From contig NZ_AZDA01000033.1 of assembly GCF_001434575.1 (NCBI RefSeq), positions 1 through 44,371 of the forward strand: a stretch of DNA of 44,371 bases, read 5' to 3'. The notes beneath the pieces were generated by a model. That model made no database searches, was not told the origin of the DNA, and saw only the letters and a list, made by a program, of their open reading frames with translations. Position numbers and translations under genes: made by a program. Below are positions 39,754-44,371 of the stretch, piece after piece (position 1 is the first letter of the stretch; the number at the start of each line of letters is the position of its first letter). Source of the stretch: Loigolactobacillus bifermentans DSM 20003 (GTDB lineage: Bacteria; Bacillota; Bacilli; Lactobacillales; Lactobacillaceae).

Positions 39754-41367
39754 ATGAAAAAACGTTATGTTTGGTTAGTTTTAGGCCTGTGTTGGTTTTG
39801 TGTCAGTACCAGTGTTCATGCAGCAAAACAAACGTTAACCAGCATGGTCAACACGCCGTTAACTACGCTAGATAGTACGAAATACGCGGTGGCTTCTGAT
39901 TCAGAGGCCATTACCGCCTATGCAGAAGGACTTTACACGTATGATGCGCAACAACATATTGTGCTAGGCGTCGCTGCTAAGGCTCCGACAGTCAACCGTG
40001 CGAAAACCCAGTACACGTTTACGTTGAAACACACCCGTTGGTCGAATGGTCAGCCGGTGACCGCCGATGATTTTGTCTATGCCTGGCAACGTTTAGCGAA
40101 TCCGAAACGCAAGTCCCGAAATGCCAGTAAAGTGGCCTTTTTGCAAAATGGTGCCGCAGTGGTCAGCGGCAAGCGGCCTTACACGGCGCTTGGCGTTAAG
40201 GCTTTAGGCAAGTATCGCTTACAGATCACATTGGCCCAACCCACCCCTTATTTGTCCCGCACCTTAGTTGGGGCGGCGCTGGTACCGATTAACCGTCACT
40301 TTGCTCATCAAATGGGGGCTAAATACGGTACCGCTGCCCGTTACGTGCTGGCCAATGGTCCGTTTCAAATTCAAAATTGGAACGGCACACAGGATAAGCA
40401 GTGGCGTTATGTGAAAAATCCTGACTATTGGGATGCTGCACAAGTGACCTTACAGCGGGTTAAATTACGGGTGGTGCGCACTTCAAAGCAAGCAGCGCGG
40501 TTATTTGATCGCGGACAGCTTGATTATGCGCAGTTAACAGATCAAACCGTGCAACGCTATACTGGTTATAAAGTGTTACATCAGCGGCAAACCATTACAG
40601 CGGCCTATTTATTCTTTAATACGCAAGCAGTCGATTTGAAGAATTTAGCGTTACGGCAGGCGTTGGCCCAATCTTTTGATAAACGCTTATTGGTGGATGG
40701 TGTTTTACGGAATGGCTCAGAACCTTTAAACGGGCTGATTCCGGAACAACTGATCAAAACACCGACCCATCAACGCGATTATCGCACCGCTGTCGGCAAA
40801 TTGACCAATACCAGCTATAATGTTCGCCGGGCAACTAAGGCGTGGCACAAGGCCCAAGCCCAGTTAGGCCGTCGCAGGTTAACGGTGACTTTATTACTGT
40901 CGAACACCCCGCAAAACTTGCAAATTGGCCGATTTTTACAAGCCCAAATGCAGCATACGTTACCCGGCTTAACCGTTAAGCTGAAAACGGTATCCCTGGA
41001 AAAACGAATCCAATTAGAAGGCAAAGGCCATTTTCAGATTGTATTAGGCATGTGGACCCCAACGGATACGGACCCGGCCAATTATGTTGGCTTCTTTAAG
41101 TCAACGAGTTTAATGAATGTTTCGCACTATCAAAATGCCGCGTATGACCGTGGCTTGGCTGAGCTGTCCGGCCGTTTGGCCACCCAGCCATCCCCACGGA
41201 TGCACAAAATCAAAAGTTTAGAGCAGCAGGCCGTTTCTAAAGCAACCGTGGTGGCGCCTGTTTACCAAAGCAGTCAGACTTATTTACAGGCGCAACGCGT
41301 GAAAGGCCTGCAAGTCTCTAAACTTGGCTCAATGGTTAATTATAAATTTACACACATTCAATCATGA
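39754..41367 (+). CDS. Extracellular oligopeptide-binding (OppA-like, SBP family 5) protein without lipobox
   Basis: The 537-residue protein has a signal sequence (MKKRYVWLVLGLCWFCVS, then TSVHAAKQ). The SBP_bac_5 pattern follows: NTPLTTLDSTKYAVASDSEA, YTFTLKHTRWSNGQPVTADD, FVYAWQRLANPK and NPDYWDAAQVTLQRVKLRVV. Oligopeptide-binding proteins of Firmicutes are normally lipoproteins. Here the cleavage site looks like signal peptidase I (VHA-AK) and no [LVI]-[ASTVI]-[GAS]-C box is evident. No permease or ATPase genes are adjacent. The position 11 nt after a GGDEF-EAL gene suggests a sensory or c-di-GMP-linked role rather than simple uptake. ATG 39754 follows GGGGG. Confidence 0.85.
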   Translation: MKKRYVWLVLGLCWFCVSTSVHAAKQTLTSMVNTPLTTLDSTKYAVASDSEAITAYAEGLYTYDAQQHIVLGVAAKAPTVNRAKTQYTFTLKHTRWSNGQPVTADDFVYAWQRLANPKRKSRNASKVAFLQNGAAVVSGKRPYTALGVKALGKYRLQITLAQPTPYLSRTLVGAALVPINRHFAHQMGAKYGTAARYVLANGPFQIQNWNGTQDKQWRYVKNPDYWDAAQVTLQRVKLRVVRTSKQAARLFDRGQLDYAQLTDQTVQRYTGYKVLHQRQTITAAYLFFNTQAVDLKNLALRQALAQSFDKRLLVDGVLRNGSEPLNGLIPEQLIKTPTHQRDYRTAVGKLTNTSYNVRRATKAWHKAQAQLGRRRLTVTLLLSNTPQNLQIGRFLQAQMQHTLPGLTVKLKTVSLEKRIQLEGKGHFQIVLGMWTPTDTDPANYVGFFKSTSLMNVSHYQNAAYDRGLAELSGRLATQPSPRMHKIKSLEQQAVSKATVVAPVYQSSQTYLQAQRVKGLQVSKLGSMVNYKFTHIQS

Positions 41368-41374
41368 TTGGATA

Positions 41375-41417
41375 GAAAAAAGCAGCCTTCAGACTTCAAT
41401 CTGGCGGTTGCTTTTTT
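41375..41417. terminator. Terminator between convergent genes
   Basis: AAAAAAGCA and TGCTTTTTT flank an inner CAGA/TCTG stem. It probably serves the OppA-like gene and the minus-strand regulator gene. Confidence 0.8.
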
Positions 41418-41432
41418 GGTTAGGCGTTCATT

Positions 41433-42095
41433 TTATTGAAATGGATGTAACGTAAATTCATTTTTATGATAGTCCAGTAGGCCGGCTTGCTTCATATCGC
41501 TTAAGGCCGCGGATAAGGCGGAGCGCTCAACCCCTAAGTAATCGGCCATTTCTTGGCGATTGTAGGGAATCTTTAACGGGTTGGTTTGCTGACGCTTGGC
41601 TTCAGTTTTTAAATAAACCAACACTTTATCAGCGGTTTTACGTTGCGAGAGAATCGCTACCTTTTTGTTAAGCAATAAGCTTTTTTGCGAGAGGATCTGC
41701 AATAGATTGCGAATGATCCGTTTGCCTTCTGGCATCCAGGCTACTTCCAGTAAGGCCTCTGGCTCAAAAAAGAGCACTGTGGCTTCGGAAACGGCATCCA
41801 CTGAAACAGGCAATGTTTTCGCACCTGCGTATAAGTAAGCTTCGCCGAATAAATCGGCAGGATCAATGGTGGCAATGATCATCCGATCGCCTTGGGGGTT
41901 TTCTTTGATGATCTGTACCCGGCCGGCGCAAACGAGTCCCAAGCTAGTGACTTGTTCGCCGGCCTGCCAGATCCGCTGACCTGCGGCGTAGGTGCGTTGC
42001 TGAGGCTGAGCAATTTTAAGCAGATCGGGTAATTCTTGTATTGAAAGCGACTGAAAAAGTCGCGAATTTAAAATGATAGGATAGAACTTGTCCAT
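41433..42095 (-). CDS. Crp/Fnr-family regulator divergent from hcp
   Basis: The 220-residue protein has an N-terminal cyclic-nucleotide-binding fold (about residues 10-125, with YAAGQRIWQAGEQVTSLGLV and DLFGEAYLYAG). A C-terminal HTH (IPYNRQEMADYLGVERSALS) follows. It lacks the four-Cys Fe-S arrangement of FNR. It is divergent from hcp with 107 bp between, so it likely controls hcp in response to nitrosative or redox stress, as Crp/Fnr-type HcpR proteins do. ATG 42095 behind GGAAAGG is preferred over an earlier in-frame start that lies too near the control region. Confidence 0.88.
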   Translation of the reverse strand: MDKFYPIILNSRLFQSLSIQELPDLLKIAQPQQRTYAAGQRIWQAGEQVTSLGLVCAGRVQIIKENPQGDRMIIATIDPADLFGEAYLYAGAKTLPVSVDAVSEATVLFFEPEALLEVAWMPEGKRIIRNLLQILSQKSLLLNKKVAILSQRKTADKVLVYLKTEAKRQQTNPLKIPYNRQEMADYLGVERSALSAALSDMKQAGLLDYHKNEFTLHPFQ

Positions 42096-42166
42096 ATTTT
42101 TTTCCTTTCCGTTGGAAATCCAACCGCAAAAATTGTTTAAAAGCGCTATCATTTTGTTATCAAAAT

Positions 42167-42181
42167 ATCAAACGATTTGAT
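42167..42181. promoter_or_regulatory. Operator-like dyad ATCAAA-CGA-TTTGAT
   Basis: This perfect 6-bp inverted repeat lies 22 nt before the hcp start, and an ATCAAA-like half also occurs at 42160-42165. It is the best candidate for the Crp/Fnr protein's site. Confidence 0.55.
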
Positions 42182-42202
42182 TCGAAAGGTGATCGATAAA
42201 AA

Positions 42203-43771
42203 ATGGCAGTCGCAGAAAAAATGTTCTGTTTCCAATGTGAACAAACAATGAAAGGCATCGCATGTACAAAAGCAGGGGTTTGTGGCAAAACCGCACCTAC
42301 TGCTAATTTACAAGACGACTTAATTGGCGCATTGATCGGCTTATCCAAAGTGGTTCCTGAAGGTGATACTGACAGCGAATTAGCCCGTTTAGTATTAGAC
42401 GGCTTATTCACCACCTTAACCAATGTTAACTTTGATGATCCAGCGATTCAAGCTCTTTTAGACAAAGTAAAAGCCCAAGCACAAAATGTTGAGATCTACG
42501 ATATGGACAAAGTTTGGCATAATGAAAACGAAGATATTCGTTCATTAAAAGCTTTGATCTTATTAGGCTTAAAAGGGATGGCTGCTTATGCCCATCAGGC
42601 TGCCGTTTTGAAATATGTTGACACCACAGTTAACAACTTCTTCTTCAAAGCATTACGTTTGATTGGTGACGACAACGCGTCACAAGATGACTTATTAGCC
42701 ACAACCATGGAAACAGGTAAAGTTAACTTCATCGCCATGGAATTATTAGACCGGGCCAACACTGAAGTTTATGGCAACCCAGTGCCAGTTGAAGTCCCAT
42801 TAACCATCGAACCTGGTCCATTTATCGTGATTTCTGGTCATGATCTGTATGACTTGAAGTGCTTATTGGAACAAACCAAAGGCAAAGGCATCAACGTTTA
42901 CACCCACGGTGAAATGTTACCAGCCCATGGCTATCCAGAATTAAAAGCTTACCCACAATTAAAAGGGAACTTCGGGACAGCTTGGCAGAACCAACAAAAA
43001 GAATTCAAAGATATGCCAGCACCTGTTTTGTTCACCACTAATTGTATCATGCCTGTTCGTAAAAGCTATGCTGATCGTGTTTATACAACTTCAGTTGTGG
43101 GTTATCCAGAAATGCAACATATCGGCGCAGACAAGGACTTCTCACCATTAATTGAACAAGCCCTTGAACTGGGTGGCTACGATGAACCACAAGAAATGAC
43201 TGGGATCAACGGCGGCCATACAGTAACAACTGGTTTTGGCCATGACTTTGTTTTGAAGAACGCTGATAAAGTCATTGAAGCCGTTAAATCTGGCGATTTG
43301 AAACAAATCATCTTAGTTGGGGGTTGTGACGGTGCACGGGTTGGCCGGAACTACTACACCCAATTTGTAAAGGAATCTCCTGAAAACACGTTGATCTTAA
43401 CGGTTGCTTGTGGGAAATACCGTTTCAATGACTTGCAATTAGGTTCTATCAATGGCTTACCACGGATGATGGACATGGGGCAATGTAACGACTCTTACTC
43501 TGCCATCAAAGTTGCGTTAGCTTTGGCAGATGCCTTTGATTGCGACGTAAACGATTTACCATTGTCATTAGTACTTTCTTGGTACGAACAAAAAGCCGTT
43601 AGTGTCTTGTTGACCTTATTGTCATTAGGCATTAAGAACATCCACTTAGGCCCAACTTTGCCAGCCTTCATTTCACCTAACATTTTAGATTTCTTGAAGG
43701 AAAACTTCGAATTAACACCAATTACTACTGCTAAAGAAGACTTAGCACGGATCTTAACACCACAAATGTAA
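42203..43771 (+). CDS. hcp: Hybrid cluster protein (hydroxylamine/NO reductase)
   Basis: The 522-residue cytosolic metalloprotein has the N-terminal [4Fe-4S] motif C-X2-C-X8-C-X5-C (FCFQCEQTMKGIACTKAGVC). Hybrid-cluster ligands lie further on: GHDLYDLKCLLEQT, FTTNCIMP, LVGGCDGAR and ILTVACGKYRFN, with THGEMLPAHGYPELK. Hcp proteins reduce NO to N2O or hydroxylamine to ammonia and protect against nitrosative stress. The codon usage looks like that of a well-expressed gene. No hcr reductase gene is adjacent, so electrons must come from another redox partner. A terminator follows. Confidence 0.96.
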   Translation: MAVAEKMFCFQCEQTMKGIACTKAGVCGKTAPTANLQDDLIGALIGLSKVVPEGDTDSELARLVLDGLFTTLTNVNFDDPAIQALLDKVKAQAQNVEIYDMDKVWHNENEDIRSLKALILLGLKGMAAYAHQAAVLKYVDTTVNNFFFKALRLIGDDNASQDDLLATTMETGKVNFIAMELLDRANTEVYGNPVPVEVPLTIEPGPFIVISGHDLYDLKCLLEQTKGKGINVYTHGEMLPAHGYPELKAYPQLKGNFGTAWQNQQKEFKDMPAPVLFTTNCIMPVRKSYADRVYTTSVVGYPEMQHIGADKDFSPLIEQALELGGYDEPQEMTGINGGHTVTTGFGHDFVLKNADKVIEAVKSGDLKQIILVGGCDGARVGRNYYTQFVKESPENTLILTVACGKYRFNDLQLGSINGLPRMMDMGQCNDSYSAIKVALALADAFDCDVNDLPLSLVLSWYEQKAVSVLLTLLSLGIKNIHLGPTLPAFISPNILDFLKENFELTPITTAKEDLARILTPQM

Positions 43772-43781
43772 TTGGGTTCTG

Positions 43782-43812
43782 AAAAGCGTCGTGTTTTTTG
43801 CGGCGCTTTTTG
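43782..43812 (+). terminator. Terminator of hcp
   Basis: AAAAGCG-t-CG pairs with CG-g-CGCTTTT and is followed by a T-run. Confidence 0.85.
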
Positions 43813-44201
43813 TTTTGTACTAAGCGCCACTGTTGGCCTTGAAAAGTGTCACAAATGATAACAAACAATCCTGCCACTGATGACTTGCGGTGAGTCGTAA
43901 GCGCCAGCCTAAGGCTCAGGTCAAATCGTGTGACTGATGATCAGCATAACACTAAACTTGTTAAGCCCAACAATTGCTGCCATACCGCGCAGTGTCGCAG
44001 GGAATGGCTAGGGTCTTTTCAGCTTTAAAAGGTCAATGTCAGATATGGTTAATTCAGTTTACGAGAACTGGACTGAGACTTTGTGAAAATCTATTGAGTT
44101 CTTTCATACGCTTTAGTAAGATACTATTTGTAAACAAATCAACGAATTAAATTTAAATTGCTCACCTTCAAGATAGATCAAGCTTAACCGCTTTGAAGGA
44201 C
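43813..44201. other. Intergenic region with several small inverted repeats, no gene seen
   Basis: About 390 bp carry no credible ORF. Small dyads are visible: AGCCT-a-AGGCT near 43909, TGAT-g-ATCA within flanking GTGT/ACAC near 43928-43953, and CAGTT...AACTG near 44055-44070. A promoter-like TTGAGT (44094-44099) and TAAGAT (44117-44122), 17 bp apart, could start a leader that includes CCTTCAA (44165-44171) pairing with TTGAAGG (44193-44199). I cannot match this to a known ncRNA or riboswitch. Confidence 0.4.
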
Positions 44202-44248
44202 GACCCGTTCGCAGGGGAACATCACCCGCTGCGCAACGGGTCTTTTTT
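44202..44248 (+). terminator. Long terminator, probable attenuator in a leader
   Basis: GACCCGTT (44202-44209) pairs with AACGGGTC (44235-44242), with inner CGCAG/CTGCG, then six T. It sits between a promoter-like element and the next genes, so it may attenuate them. Confidence 0.75.
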
Positions 44249-44292
44249 ATTCTTAAATAAAAAAGGTGTTGGCGACAAGGAGGAACTTCATT

Positions 44293-44343
44293 ATGAAGAA
44301 AATTTCATTATTAACCCTGAATTATGCATATGCATCAAATTGA
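44293..44343 (+). CDS. 16-codon leader-like ORF
   Basis: AAGGAGGA (44278-44285) precedes an ATG and the reading frame MKKISLLTLNYAYASN, then TGA. The ribosome binding site is strong and the product too short for a normal protein. It overlaps the next reading frame in another phase, suggesting a leader peptide or a frameshifted gene start. Confidence 0.4.
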   Translation: MKKISLLTLNYAYASN

Positions 44344-44371
44344 TTGGCCAAATTATCAGTTTTACGTAATT
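44324..44371 (+). CDS. Start of an unidentified ORF running off the window
   Basis: From ATG 44324 (or 44330) an open frame reads MHMHQIDWPNYQFYVI to the window end. There is no separate ribosome binding site, so translation would depend on the overlapping 16-codon frame. Too short to identify. Confidence 0.3.
   Translation, partial: MHMHQIDWPNYQFYVI

Noticed and set aside
43813-44100. Cobalamin riboswitch suggested by GCCACTG near 43826 and 43873
   Set aside because: The other conserved blocks of that riboswitch are absent, and a 7-nt match is not evidence.
1-44371. tRNA, rRNA, insertion sequences or prophage genes
   Set aside because: No cloverleaf-like sequence with a TTCGA arm outside coding regions, no transposase or integrase motifs, and no phage structural genes were seen on reading both strands.

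Overview
The window looks like a chromosomal segment of a member of the Lactobacillaceae. The FAS-II/acetyl-CoA carboxylase gene order (FabT-type MarR regulator, fabH, acpP, fabK, fabD, fabG, fabF, accB, fabZ, accC, accD, accA) is a Lactobacillales order, and it is accompanied by a DUF4811/MFS pair, an LmrCD-type heterodimeric ABC exporter, OatA, and moderate GC content. I cannot fix the genus from sequence alone. I see no rRNA, tRNA, insertion sequence, prophage or CRISPR array.

Layout. 1-8 kb: a truncated TetR fragment divergent from a membrane protein; a DUF4811/DHA2-MFS operon and its divergent TetR gene, both broken by one deletion; a two-subunit ABC exporter operon with a MarR regulator and an 18-bp palindromic operator. 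8-15 kb: redox and efflux genes (SDR behind a MerR-type promoter, zinc alcohol dehydrogenase, aldo/keto reductase, MarR plus MFS with matching operators, quinone-reductase-like SDR, Rrf2 regulator). 15-26 kb: FUSC-type membrane protein, disulfide-oxidoreductase relative, a short RqcH-like NFACT-R protein, beta-lactamase-fold serine hydrolase, L,D-transpeptidase, a RelB antitoxin with a gutted toxin, a racemase, an OYE flavoenzyme with an HxlR regulator, and a MORN-OatA pair. 26-37 kb: the complete fatty-acid synthesis operon, with FabT boxes at two promoters. 37-41 kb: an EAL protein, a membrane GGDEF-EAL protein and a secreted oligopeptide-binding-like protein (c-di-GMP module). 41-44 kb: a Crp/Fnr regulator divergent from hcp, then a long intergenic region ending in an attenuator-like leader.

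The most unusual feature is a family of about 97-100-bp tandem elements (11 full units plus fragments). They lie upstream of the alcohol dehydrogenase gene (about 8795-9199), between fabG and fabF (30917-31241) and between fabZ and accC (33406-33804). Each unit has a variable hairpin with compensatory base changes, a CCTCC-type anti-Shine-Dalgarno segment, a short hairpin with a four-base loop (mostly GNNA), and then AGGAGG (AGCTGG in one unit, AGGAAG in the first) followed four nucleotides later by ATG. The last AGGAGG of each array is the ribosome binding site of the downstream gene. This looks like an undescribed structured RNA element that could set translation of individual cistrons, including two points inside the FAS operon. 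A fragment of the element also lies inside the disrupted toxin gene near 20.26 kb.
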